Assembly (NCBI GenBank): GCA_035403085.1
Contig: DAONEM010000004.1
Location: 25,173-89,172, forward strand
Direction of reading: 5' to 3'
Source of the DNA: JAMOAD01 sp023621955
Lineage (GTDB): Bacteria > Acidobacteriota > Aminicenantia > JAMOAD01
Length of the DNA stretch: 64,000 nucleotides
A model generated the notes under the pieces. The model saw nothing but the letters and a program-made list of their open reading frames with translations. It did no database searches and had not been told where the DNA came from. Positions 42,076 to 51,556 of this stretch are shown in pieces. The position numbers and the translations under genes were made by a program. Position 1 is the stretch's first letter. Each line of letters starts with the position of its first letter.

Positions 42076-43839
42076 ATGAACTCAGCCGAACTGTTAAGTG
42101 AAAAGATAGACTTTGTGCAATTGGTCTCCGGTTATACTACACTCCAGCCTCGGGGCCACAGGATGGTTGGTCTCTGCCCTTTCCATGAGGAGAAGACCCC
42201 CTCCTTCTCTGTAGACCCAGAGAAGAAGTTTTTCTACTGTTTCGGCTGTCATAAAGGGGGTGGGCTGATCCAGTTTGTGATGGATGCGGAGAAACTCACG
42301 TTTCCTGAGGCCCTGGAGTTTCTTTCTCAGAAGTATTCCATTCCTCTTCCTCGCCCCAAGGGAAGGGGAGCCTCCCGTATCGAAGGGGATATTCTCGCCC
42401 TGAACTCCAAGCTGAAAGAGTTTTTTCGTGAAGTCTTACACTCCCCTGCTGGGAAACCGGCAAGGGAGTACCTCAAGAAGAGGGGAATCGACGGTGCTAC
42501 CGAGGAGACCTTCGCCCTCGGCTACGCCCCAGAATCCTCTCAGCCTCTCATGGAGCTCCTGAAGAGGGAGGGAGTTCCACAGGCCGTCGCCCAGAGAAGC
42601 GGGAACTACCTTCTCAAGGGGAGTACCCTCTCTCCCTTCTTCCGTGATCGGCTGATCATTCCCATCCTTCACCCCACCGGGAAGGTCCTCGGCTTCGGAG
42701 GGCGGATTCTCGGCGACGGGAACCCCAAATACCTGAACTCTCCGGAGACGCCGGTCTACTCCAAACGGCATACCCTCTTCGGCCTCTTCCAGACAAAAAA
42801 CTTTCTCCAGGAGAACCGTGAGGCTGTCCTAGTGGAGGGCTACCTCGATTTGATCTCCCTCTTTCAGGGGGGAGTGAAGAACGTTGTAGCCTCTTTAGGA
42901 ACCGCCTTGACCAGGGAGCAGGTTCTCCTCCTCAAGAGGTTCGCCGACCGGGTCACTCTCTGGTACGATGCCGATAAAGCCGGCAGGGAGGCGACCAAGA
43001 GGGCCTTTCCCCTCTTCGTGGAGGCCCAGACATTCTTGAGAATCTTTCCTGGAGAGGCGGGGATGGACCCCGACGATTTCATCCGCCAACTGGGAGAGAG
43101 CGAGTATGTTCGGAGGCTTCCGGCCAGTCGAGAACCGATTCCCTTCCTTCTGGAGGGAATGGACCTGAAGAACCCCGCCGCCCGTCGCCGGGCCATGGAC
43201 CGTATTCTCACAGTCCTGGGGAGGTGCGATGACCCGGTCTTCCTCTCCCATCAACTCCGGCAAGCCTCGGCCTTTCTGAACGTGGAGGAGGCGGCCCTGA
43301 GGGACCGCATGCGGGGTGTCTCCGGGGACCTCTCCCCCAGGGAGGGTACGAAGGCTTTAAAGACGGTCGAAAACGGAGAGGAACCATTGGAGTTTGAGAA
43401 GATCATCATCCTCTTTCTCCTCCACTTCAAGGGTGACGAGCTTGAGGAGTACCGTCCTTTCTTCCGTAATGAGATGATGCCCCTGTTGAGAAAGAGGGGC
43501 ATCGTCGAGACCCTCCTGCGTCTGAAAAAGAGCCCCGACTACGAGGAGGCCCGCCTCGGCGAGTCTCTCACGGAGGAGGAGATGGCCTGGATTCAGCGCT
43601 TAAAGATGGTTGCTTACGAGTATTATGAGGAGTATAATAGGGCGGATTTTTTTTCGGCCATCAACGAGTGGAGAATCCAACACTTAACAGGAATGCTCAG
43701 AGTGATTCAAAGAGAGATCCAAAGGTTAGCTGAAGGCCCCTCAGGGCGCGAGGATCTCAAAACCCTGCTTCAGAAAAAACTCGGCCTCGAGGAGGAGATC
43801 GATCGTCTCCAAAAAGCCAAGGAGCTCTTTTATGGATAA
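42076..43839 (+). CDS. dnaG: DNA primase DnaG
   Basis: 587 residues. N-terminal CHC2 zinc finger (CPFHEEKTPSF, FYCFGCHKGG), the active TOPRIM domain with EAVLVEGYLDLISLFQGGV and VTLWYDADKAGREATKRAF, then a C-terminal DnaB-binding region. ATG 42076 is taken over a TTG one codon upstream. It makes RNA primers for replication. Its end overlaps rpoD by 8 bp; unlike in enterobacteria there is no rpsU upstream. Confidence 0.95.
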   Translation: MNSAELLSEKIDFVQLVSGYTTLQPRGHRMVGLCPFHEEKTPSFSVDPEKKFFYCFGCHKGGGLIQFVMDAEKLTFPEALEFLSQKYSIPLPRPKGRGASRIEGDILALNSKLKEFFREVLHSPAGKPAREYLKKRGIDGATEETFALGYAPESSQPLMELLKREGVPQAVAQRSGNYLLKGSTLSPFFRDRLIIPILHPTGKVLGFGGRILGDGNPKYLNSPETPVYSKRHTLFGLFQTKNFLQENREAVLVEGYLDLISLFQGGVKNVVASLGTALTREQVLLLKRFADRVTLWYDADKAGREATKRAFPLFVEAQTFLRIFPGEAGMDPDDFIRQLGESEYVRRLPASREPIPFLLEGMDLKNPAARRRAMDRILTVLGRCDDPVFLSHQLRQASAFLNVEEAALRDRMRGVSGDLSPREGTKALKTVENGEEPLEFEKIIILFLLHFKGDELEEYRPFFRNEMMPLLRKRGIVETLLRLKKSPDYEEARLGESLTEEEMAWIQRLKMVAYEYYEEYNRADFFSAINEWRIQHLTGMLRVIQREIQRLAEGPSGREDLKTLLQKKLGLEEEIDRLQKAKELFYG

Positions 43840-45688
43840 AGAGAGTACCGTACCGAACGAGTTGAAAGCCCTCCTGAAAGAAGGTCAGAGCCTTAAGGAC
43901 CTGAAGGCCTTGATCAAGGGAGGCGAAGAGAGGGGAGGGTATGTCTTCAACGACGAGTTGATGGAGATCCTCAACATCGCCACGGAAGAACAGACGAAGC
44001 TTGTTTCCACTTTCTTCGAGAGCCATGGAATCTCCTTCCTCGACGAGAACGACCTTATGAAGGGCGAGGGGAGTATCGACCTCGAGGGGAAGACCATCAA
44101 AGGGGAGAAGATCATGGTCAGTGACGGGGAGATAGACCCCGTCAAGCTCTACCTCAAAGAGATGGGTGGAGTCTCCCTCCTGAACAGGGAAGGGGAGATC
44201 GAGATCGCCAAGAGAATCGACAAGTCTCAGAGCAAGATCGTTCGAGGCCTCTCCCGCTCTCTCATCGTGATGCACGAGATCGCCTTGATGAAGGAAGAGC
44301 TCGATCAGGACCCCTCTCTCTTCGAAAAAATCGTCGAGGAGGAGGAGGGGGAAGAGGGGCAAGAGATCAACCGGGAGGAGCAGCGCAAAGAGGCCTACAG
44401 GAAGATTGTGGAGATCCTGGAGTTGAAGGCCCAGATCGAAGAGCTCTACAAGGATGCGGACCCCTCTTTGCGCCGAGCCGAGTTGGAAGGACTCTTTAAC
44501 AAAGTGGTGACCCTCTTCAGCAGCCTTCCCTTCACGAGCGATACGAACGGTCGCTTCATAGATGTTCTGAAGAACAAGGTTTCCGATTTCGAGCGGTTGG
44601 AAGATGAGATCGAATTCCTGACACTAACCATCAAGAGCGAGAAGAACGCCGAAGTTCTCAAGGGGCTGAGGAGCAGGAAGAAGGATCTGACCCAGCGCCT
44701 CAAGAGGCTCCAGGAGCAGGAGGGGACGACCCTGGAGGCTGCCAAGAAGTCTCTTCAGATCGTTCAACAGGCCCAAAAGGACCTAGAGACGGCCAAGCAG
44801 ACTCTGGTGAAGGCGAACCTTCGTCTGGTCGTTTCGATCGCCAAGAAGTACACAAACCAGGGACTCCAGTTTCTCGACCTGATTCAGGAAGGGAACATCG
44901 GACTGATGAAGGCGGTCAAGAAGTTCGCCTGGCAGAAGGGTTACAAGTTCTCGACCTATGCCACCTGGTGGATCCGCCAATCCATCACCAGGGCCATCGC
45001 CGATCAGGCGAGGACCATCCGCATTCCTGTCCACATGATCGAGACTATGAACCGGATGAATCGGATCTCCCGAAAGCTTCTTCAGAAGCTTGGAAGGGAT
45101 CCGAACCCTAAAGAGTTGGCCGAAGAGATGGAGATGCCGGAGGAGAAGATCCGCAAGATTCAAAAGATCTCTCTGGATCCGGTCTCCCTGGAGACGCCCA
45201 TCGGTGAGGAGGATAACTCCCATCTGGGGGATTTCATCGCCAACGACGATGAGATGGCTCCTCCGGACACGGTGATTCACCGGACCCTGAGCGATGAGAT
45301 AGACGAGTTGCTCAAGAACCTCACCGACCGTGAGGCCAAGGTTCTGAAGATGCGCTTTGGGCTCCAAGGTGAGAAAGAGCATACTCTGGAAGAGGTTGGC
45401 CAACACTTCAAGGTGACCCGTGAAAGAATCCGGCAGATCGAGGCCAAGGCGTTGAGAAAGCTGCGCCAATCTTCCCGTTCGAAGAACCTGAAACCCTTCG
45501 CCAAGTACTTCACCGGGACTCCCATCAAGAAGAGGGAGAGGAAGAAGAAGAGGGAAGAGGACGAGGTTCTGGGGCCCACCGAGGAGATCTCCGAAAACGA
45601 AGAGGTCTTCGAAGAGGATGATGATCTGGATGGAGAAGAGAGCTCAAAGGTCTCCTCTCCGGCGATCATCGACGACGATGTTTTTTAA
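43832..45688 (+). CDS. rpoD: Primary sigma factor RpoD (sigma-70) with acidic C-terminal extension
   Basis: 618 residues. Region 1.1-like start, DPVKLYLKEMGGVSLLNREGE (1.2), a non-conserved region, then LRLVVSIAKKYTNQGLQFLDLIQEGNIGLMKAVKKFAW (2.1-2.2), FSTYATWWIRQSITRAI (2.3-2.4), IRIPVHMIETMNRM (3.0), LKMRFGLQGEKEHTLEEVGQHFKVTRERIRQIEAKALRKLR (4.1-4.2). After region 4.2, where most sigma-70 proteins end within 20 residues, there is a tail of about 70 residues rich in Lys/Arg then Glu/Asp. It overlaps the dnaG end by 8 bp and is translated with GGAG just before its ATG. Confidence 0.96.
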   Translation: MDKESTVPNELKALLKEGQSLKDLKALIKGGEERGGYVFNDELMEILNIATEEQTKLVSTFFESHGISFLDENDLMKGEGSIDLEGKTIKGEKIMVSDGEIDPVKLYLKEMGGVSLLNREGEIEIAKRIDKSQSKIVRGLSRSLIVMHEIALMKEELDQDPSLFEKIVEEEEGEEGQEINREEQRKEAYRKIVEILELKAQIEELYKDADPSLRRAELEGLFNKVVTLFSSLPFTSDTNGRFIDVLKNKVSDFERLEDEIEFLTLTIKSEKNAEVLKGLRSRKKDLTQRLKRLQEQEGTTLEAAKKSLQIVQQAQKDLETAKQTLVKANLRLVVSIAKKYTNQGLQFLDLIQEGNIGLMKAVKKFAWQKGYKFSTYATWWIRQSITRAIADQARTIRIPVHMIETMNRMNRISRKLLQKLGRDPNPKELAEEMEMPEEKIRKIQKISLDPVSLETPIGEEDNSHLGDFIANDDEMAPPDTVIHRTLSDEIDELLKNLTDREAKVLKMRFGLQGEKEHTLEEVGQHFKVTRERIRQIEAKALRKLRQSSRSKNLKPFAKYFTGTPIKKRERKKKREEDEVLGPTEEISENEEVFEEDDDLDGEESSKVSSPAIIDDDVF

Positions 45689-45706
45689 AAAGCCGCAGAT
45701 GACCCC

Positions 45707-45735
45707 TTGATGGTGGGTAGGATTTCGTTTACAAT
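45707..45735 (+). promoter_or_regulatory. Promoter of tRNA-His
   Basis: TTGATG (45707-45712), 17-nt spacer, TACAAT (45730-45735); predicted start near 45742, seven bases before the mature tRNA. Confidence 0.7.
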
Positions 45736-45748
45736 ATTGCTCTCCTGT

Positions 45749-45824
45749 GGTGAGTGTAGCTCAATGGCAGAGCGTCGGACTGTGGATCCGAATGTTGGGG
45801 GTTCAACTCCCCTCACTCACCCCA
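45749..45824 (+). tRNA. tRNA-His (anticodon GTG)
   Basis: Acceptor stem GTGAGTG (45750-45756) pairs with CACTCAC (45814-45820); the extra 5' G at 45749 opposite C73 is the G-1 identity base of histidine tRNA. Anticodon loop CTGTGGA, T-loop TTCAACT, and CCA encoded at 45822-45824. It has its own promoter between rpoD and the glycan cluster. Confidence 0.95.
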
Positions 45825-45930
45825 TCTTCTTGATCAAAAAGCCTCTTTTCGCAGGGCGCTTCTCCTCTCTTTCGTGTTCCGAGTCTCTTTCCCTATCCGG
45901 AAAGAGAAAAACCTTGGGAGCCTTTGACCT

Positions 45931-47058
45931 ATGAACATCCTCTTCTTCTCCACCGTTCCGGAACCCTGGGGTGGAAGTGAAGAGTTGTGGGGCAAAACTG
46001 CAGTTCTTCTTAAAAGCCGAGGCCACCGTATAGCGGCGATTCCCTTCGCCAAAGAGCTCAACCATCCTCGTCAGAAGGAGTTGTGGCGGGAGGGTGTGGA
46101 GTTTCCCCCCTTTCCTCTGAAGTCTCTCTCCCTCTGGACGAGCGCCTACCGTAGGGGGCTTGTCCCTCTCCTCTCCCAACGACCGCTTTTCTCTCTGGCC
46201 TGGACTCTGCTGGGGCTGAAGCCCGATCTGGCGGTTATCTCCCAGGGATGTAACTGGGACGGCGCCTGGATCGCGGAGGAGCTTTTTAAGAATTCTATCC
46301 CTTACATACTCCTGAGCCATAAGGCGACGGAGAGCTCATGGCCTTCGGATTCTCTCCTGCCCACCATACGCCTGGCCCATAGAGAGGCCCTTGCCTCCCT
46401 CTTCGTCTCGACCAGGACTCTGGAGCTGACGCAGTTCCAATTCTCCCTCTCCCTCCCTCAGGGGGGAGTCTTCCGCAACCCGATCCGCACCGACTCCTTG
46501 GAGCCGCTTGCTTGGCCTCTGGGCGATGAGTTCAGAATGGCCTCCATAGGTCGTTTCAACCTGATGGAGAAAGGGCAGGACAGGCTCTTGTGCTCTCTGG
46601 CCGGTTCACGTTGGAGGGAGAGGCGGTTCCATCTCTCCCTTTACGGCGATGGGATTCACAAAGAGACTCTGCGGGAAATGGTTGCCAGAAGCGGAGACCC
46701 CAGAATCACCATCGAGGGTTTTCAGGGGGACCTGGAAGAGATCTGGTCTAAAAACCACCTCCTTCTGCTCCCCTCACGGAGCGAAGGACTTCCGTTGACC
46801 CTCTTGGAGGCGTTTTGGTACGGACGTCCCGCAGTGGTCACCGATGTGGGGGGAAACTACGAGCTCGTCGAGGAGGGAAAGACAGGCTTTTTGTCCCCTT
46901 CAGCTGAGCTTTTCGGAGAGGCTCTGGAGAGGGCCTGGGAGGCGCGCCAATCTTGGCCGAATCTGGGCGAGGAGGCGGCTCGAAGGGTGAGAAGGTTCCA
47001 GCCGCCCCACCCGGAAAGAGATCTGGCCGATCTGATCGAAAGGCAGGCGGCTCTATGA
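45931..47058 (+). CDS. Glycosyltransferase family 4
   Basis: 375 residues; GGGAG upstream of ATG 45931. N-terminus ILFFSTVPEPWGGSEELWGKTAVLLKSRGH; C-terminal domain with ASIGRFNLMEKGQDRLL, LLLPSRSEGLPLTLLEAFWYGRPAVVTDVGGNYELV is the GT4 E-x7-E donor site. First gene of the glycan cluster 45931-51556; its stop overlaps the next ATG (ATGA). Confidence 0.88.
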   Translation: MNILFFSTVPEPWGGSEELWGKTAVLLKSRGHRIAAIPFAKELNHPRQKELWREGVEFPPFPLKSLSLWTSAYRRGLVPLLSQRPLFSLAWTLLGLKPDLAVISQGCNWDGAWIAEELFKNSIPYILLSHKATESSWPSDSLLPTIRLAHREALASLFVSTRTLELTQFQFSLSLPQGGVFRNPIRTDSLEPLAWPLGDEFRMASIGRFNLMEKGQDRLLCSLAGSRWRERRFHLSLYGDGIHKETLREMVARSGDPRITIEGFQGDLEEIWSKNHLLLLPSRSEGLPLTLLEAFWYGRPAVVTDVGGNYELVEEGKTGFLSPSAELFGEALERAWEARQSWPNLGEEAARRVRRFQPPHPERDLADLIERQAAL

Positions 47059-48059
47059 AGCCCTCCCCCTTCGTCAGCGTCATCATCGTCAGCAGGAACA
47101 GGGCGGAGATGTTGGAAGAGGCCGTCGAGAGCGTTCTCTCTCAGACTCTCCTTCCCGGTGAAATCCTCGTCGTGGACGATGGCTCCGAAGACGACACCCG
47201 GGAGAGGATGGAGAAACGATCGGGCATTCTCTACTTCAGGCAGGTGCCGTCGGGGCAGGTTGTGGCCAGAAACCTGGGCCTCTCCAAGAGCAGGGGGGAG
47301 TACGTGGCCTTCCTCGACTCCGACGATCTCTGGAAGCCGAGGTTCCTCGAAGAGACGGTTTTGGCCCTGGAGAGCCTCCCCTTAGACGGGGTCTTTTCGG
47401 ATTGGACGGTTCTGAACGGATTCGAAAGGCTTCCCTCCTCCTGGAAGGTCCTCTGGTCAGAGAGGGGAGGGTATCCAACCGAGGTGAGGGGGTGGTTTGG
47501 CATCGAACCTCAGCAAGCCCGGCGGATTCTCCTGAAGGCCTGCCCGGCGCCGACTTCGGCTTGGGTCTTTCGCCGCTCCGCTCTCCCCTCTCCGGCCTGG
47601 AACGAGAGGCTGGACTGGGGAGAGGATTGGGCCCTCCAGATCGACCTCTTCCTGCGTGGGAAGGGGACCATGGGGTTCACCATGGAGAAACTCTGGGAGA
47701 AGAGGGTGGGGAACGACAACCTTTCCCTCCCCGGCGGGGCCCATCGTGAGAACCTCCACAAGAGGATCGAGAGGAATCTGGACGTGCTCTTCGCAGAGCT
47801 GGAGCCCCTCTTGACCAAGAGAGAGCGGCGCGTCTTCCAAGGTCACTACTCCGAAAATGACCTTAACTCCGCCTTAGCCGCTCTTCGAAGGGAGACGAAC
47901 ACTTCCTCTCTCTCCCGGATGGCCTTGGAAAGCCTCTGTCACCCCTTTCTGGCGGCGAAGATGGTGCGGCTGTTCTTCTCCCGTCGTCTCTCCCGGGTTC
48001 TGAAAAGAGCCCTCTCGCCGAAACAAGAGCGTCTTACCGTAAGGAGGTACCAGTCTTGA
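47055..48059 (+). CDS. Glycosyltransferase family 2 (GT-A)
   Basis: 334 residues, ATG 47055 overlapping the GT4 stop by 4 bp; a longer in-frame extension into the previous gene is rejected. VSVIIVSRNRAEMLEEAVESVLSQT, ILVVDDGSEDDT, FLDSDDLWKPRFLEET (DxD) and GEDWALQIDLFLRG are GT2 signatures of surface-polysaccharide transferases. A basic C-terminus (FFSRRLSRVLKRAL) may associate with the membrane. Stop overlaps the TTG start of the sulfotransferase gene. Confidence 0.86.
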   Translation: MKPSPFVSVIIVSRNRAEMLEEAVESVLSQTLLPGEILVVDDGSEDDTRERMEKRSGILYFRQVPSGQVVARNLGLSKSRGEYVAFLDSDDLWKPRFLEETVLALESLPLDGVFSDWTVLNGFERLPSSWKVLWSERGGYPTEVRGWFGIEPQQARRILLKACPAPTSAWVFRRSALPSPAWNERLDWGEDWALQIDLFLRGKGTMGFTMEKLWEKRVGNDNLSLPGGAHRENLHKRIERNLDVLFAELEPLLTKRERRVFQGHYSENDLNSALAALRRETNTSSLSRMALESLCHPFLAAKMVRLFFSRRLSRVLKRALSPKQERLTVRRYQS

Positions 48060-49603
48060 AAAGCAAGCTCTATTTCTTTCATATCCACAAGGTCGGAGGC
48101 AACTCCCTGGTCAAGGTTCTCAGGAAGGGTTACAGTGAAAACGAAATCCTCCCTGTCGGCCTCTGGCGTGAGATTATCGCCCTTCCCAGGGAAGAGATCA
48201 TGAGATACCGCTTCTTCTCCGGCCACTTCGGCACGGGCCTCTACTCCCTCCTGAAGGAAGAGCCTCCCACGGTGACTCTTCTCAGAGACCCCTTCGAACG
48301 GGCGGTCTCACAGATTCTTTACTGGCAGAGGATTACGGCGAAAAACGTTCAGAAGAGAGTCTGGAACCAAGGGGTTCTCTCGCTCAAGAAGCTGGCCCCC
48401 GCGATTCTTACCGGCTCCGACCTCGAAGAGGCCCTTTCCTCCCCCCTGGTTCGTGCCTACCTCCAGGACTACCAGGCCAGAAGCCTGGGAATCCCCCTCA
48501 ACCTAGAGCCTTGGCTCGGGAAAGACCCGCAGGGAGTGAACTTTCACGAGTTGCTGAGCGATCAGGAGAAGGGCCAAGATCTCTCCCGGGTGAGGGTGGT
48601 TGCTCTCGCCAAAGAGCGAATCGACAAGTGCTTGGCCGTCGGCTTAACCGAGAGGATGGGGGATTCGATCCGCCTCTTCTGTAAGAGGGTAGGGACTCAT
48701 CCTCCCTTTCTGACCCCTATGGAGAACAGTCATCCCTTGAGGGCAAAACGTCCCTTTCTCTCCTACCGGGAGGGGAAGAACCTCTCTCAGGAGTCGATCA
48801 GAACCTTGGACGAACTGGTCGCTGGAGATCTGGAGGTTTACCAATACGCGCGCCAGAAGTTTGAGAAGGAGATGGTCTCCCTGGGGAGAACCTTTTCCTC
48901 TTTTCCCTTGGAACCCCGGGAGGCCCCACGCCCCGTTGTCGTCTCTCTCTACGCTGCGACCCGACTTCAAGAGAAGTATGAGGGGCTTCTCTACCGGGTG
49001 GGACACCGAGGGTGGAAAGAGACTGCTGAGGAGGTCTCCTCACGGTGGAACAAATGGTTCTGGATCAAGCGGGAGACTCTGTTGACGGAGTTTCACGCTC
49101 CCCGAATCCCTCTCTACTTCTTCCATATCCATATGACCGGAGGAATGAGCCTCTCCAAGATTCTCAAGGCCCTCTACCGGAAAGAGGACAGGATCGGTTT
49201 CCGGGACTGGCAGCAGCTCCTTAAGATCCCCCAGGAACAGTTGGAGAAATGTCTCTGTTTCGACGGCCATTTTGCCACGGGGCTCTACTCCCTGAGGGAT
49301 GAGAGGGATTTAAGAAGCGTGACCTTCCTCAGGGACCCCTTCGAACGGACGGTTTCCAACTTACGCTTTTGGCAGTATACCATCCCCGAGGGTGTCCAGA
49401 AGGGGATCCGTCCTGCCGGGATGTTGAAGGATCTCTCCGCCCTCTTGACCGCAGGGCTCTCCCTCCGGGAGGCTCTGGAGGATCCTTTCATTGTCGATCT
49501 TTTTCGAAACTATCAGACCAGGATGCTCGGAACACCAATCGACTTCAAGCAGATCCAAGAGAAGGAGAAGGTCAAATATCCTTTCCCCTTCCTGCTCCTT
49601 GAG
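48056..49603 (+). CDS. Tandem two-module sulfotransferase-like protein, 3'-truncated by assembly gap
   Basis: TTG start at 48056 is secured by AAGGAGGT 7 nt upstream. Two copies of a family-2 sulfotransferase-like module are visible: residues about 4-290 with FHIHKVGGNSL (PAPS 5'-phosphosulfate loop, usually HIPKTGGTS) and LLRDPFERAVSQ (3'-phosphate motif), and from about 352 onward with FHIHMTGGMSL and FLRDPFERTVSN. The proline and lysine/threonine of the usual motif are replaced by histidine and Val/Met, so activity needs testing. The second module runs into the 100-N gap. It follows two glycosyltransferases and likely sulfates the same glycan. Confidence 0.75.
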
Positions 49604-49703
49604 NNNNNNNNNNNNNNNNNNNNNNNNNNNNNNNNNNNNNNNNNNNNNNNNNNNNNNNNNNNNNNNNNNNNNNNNNNNNNNNNNNNNNNNNNNNNNNNNN
49701 NNN
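49604..49703. other. Assembly gap (100 N)
   Basis: Exactly 100 N, the usual placeholder for a gap of unknown length. The sulfotransferase-like and ABC exporter frames on either side happen to be in phase, which would make a spurious fused protein. Confidence 0.99.
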
Positions 49704-51556
49704 CTGAACCCTTCATCGACTCCCTGCAGAGAGGGAGCCGCAAGGAGGTCGTCCTCACCGAGGGGAATCTCCAAAGGCTCAGGTACATAGGGCTGGGGAT
49801 CCGCCTTCTCTGGGAGTCCGCTCCGGGGTGGACTCTTCTGAGCCTGCTGGTTCTCTCTCTCCAAAGCCTTCTTCCGCTTCTCAAACTCTACATCTTGAAG
49901 ATGATCATCGACGAGGTGAACGTCATGGTCTCTTCCGCCTCCGCCGTCCCTCCCCGCCTCGCCTTCCTCATAGGAGCCCTGGGGGGGGCCTACCTCCTCC
50001 ACGCCTTGGCTCACTCCTTCTCTTCCCTCGTGAGCGAAGCCCAAGGGTTGGCTTTGACAGACCATGTTCAAGAGGTGATTCAGAACAAATCCCTGGAGAT
50101 GGGGCTAAGCTTCTACGAAAACCCCTCCTACTTCGACACCCTCCACAGGGCTCAGCAAGAGGCGCCGGTTCGTCCCGTCAGAATCGTCAACAGCCTGGTG
50201 TCCATCGTCCAGAACTCCTTCACCCTCATCGCCGTGGCCGTCCTTCTGGGAACTCTCCACTGGTCGGCGCCGCTTCTCTTCATCCTCTCTTCCGTTCCTG
50301 GACTCTTCATCCGCCTCTCTTACGCCCATAAGCTCTTCTACTGGCGCAAGAAGAGGACAAAGACGGAGCGCTACTCCCTCTACTTCCATGAGCTGCTCAC
50401 CGGCTATCAAGCCGCCAAGGAGGTGAGAATCTGGGACCTCGGTCCCCTCCTGCGGGAGCGCTTCAACAGGGCCAGGAAGGTTCTCCGCGAGGAGAGGCTT
50501 TCGTTGGCCAAGAAAAGGGTCATCAAGGATCTGGCCCTCCAATTCTTTACGGTCTTCGCCGTCATGGCGATCTACATGATCATCGTCAGACAGGCCTTCC
50601 GGAGGGTGATCTCCCTGGGAAGCGTGGTGATGTACTACCAGGCGTTTCAGCAGGGGCAGAACTACCTTCGCGATCTCTTTCTCGGCGTGGCCAACCTCTA
50701 CGAAGACGCCCTCTTCCTCCAGAACCTCGATGAGTTTCTTCTCTTGAAAGCGGCTCCAACGGAGCAACCAACCCCTACGGTTCCCTCGGCATCCCCCTCA
50801 GGCGACGGCGAGATTCTCTTCCGGGACGTAGGATTCCGCTACCCTGGAAGCGATCACTACGCCCTGAGAAACCTCTCTTTCACTCTTCCGGCGGGGCAGA
50901 AGTGCGCCTTTGTCGGAGAAAACGGCTCGGGTAAGAGTACCATCGTTAAGCTTCTGCTCAGGCTCTACGACCCCCAGGAGGGGAGTATCCTCCTGGACGG
51001 CAAGGATCTGAGGGAGTGGGATCCTAAGACCTTGAGAGGGCGGATCGGAGTCCTCTTTCAAGATTTCTTCCGTTTCCAATCGACACTGAAGGAGAACGTC
51101 TGGTTCGGAGAGTGCGGCAAGCCCATCGACGAGGCGAGGCTAGAGGGAGCTCTGAAGATGGCCGGAACGGACGAACTCGTGGAGGGGTTGCCCTGCAGAG
51201 ACGAAACCTTCTTGGGCAAGTGGCTCGAGGAGGGAGCGGAGCTGAGCGGCGGGGAGTGGCAGAAGGTTGCCTTGGCCAGGGCCTTTTACCGGGATTCCTC
51301 GGTGGTGATTCTCGACGAGCCAACCAGCGCCTTGGACGCCGGGGCCGAACATGACCTCTTCGAGAGACTCTACCGTCTGACCGAAGGGAGAACATCCCTC
51401 TTCATCAGCCACCGCTTCTCGACGGTGCGCAGAGCCAACAGAATCTTCGTCCTCGAAGAGGGTCGGCTTGTGGAGGAGGGGAGCCATGAAGAGCTCATGG
51501 CCTTGGACAAGAGGTACGCCAGGCTCTTTAACCTCCAAGCCTCCAGCTACCGCTGA
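49704..51556 (+). CDS. MsbA-type ABC exporter (half-transporter with fused ATPase), 5'-truncated by gap
   Basis: About 617 residues are visible, the stop being at 51554-51556. Six hydrophobic helices (LLSLLVLSLQSLLPLLKLYI onward) are followed by an ABC domain with Walker A GENGSGKST, signature ELSGGEWQKVALARA, Walker B SVVILDEPTSALD and H-loop FISHRFSTV. This is the single-polypeptide type of exporter for lipid-linked or peptide substrates. It sits beside the sulfotransferase-like gene, so it may flip a lipid-linked glycan; that is inference. A start codon probably lies inside the gap. Confidence 0.88.

Noticed and set aside
46953..47054. Longer start for the GT2 gene inside the GT4 gene
   Set aside because: The ATGA overlap at 47055 fits translational coupling and the family N-terminus; the extension reads as out-of-frame GT4 sequence.
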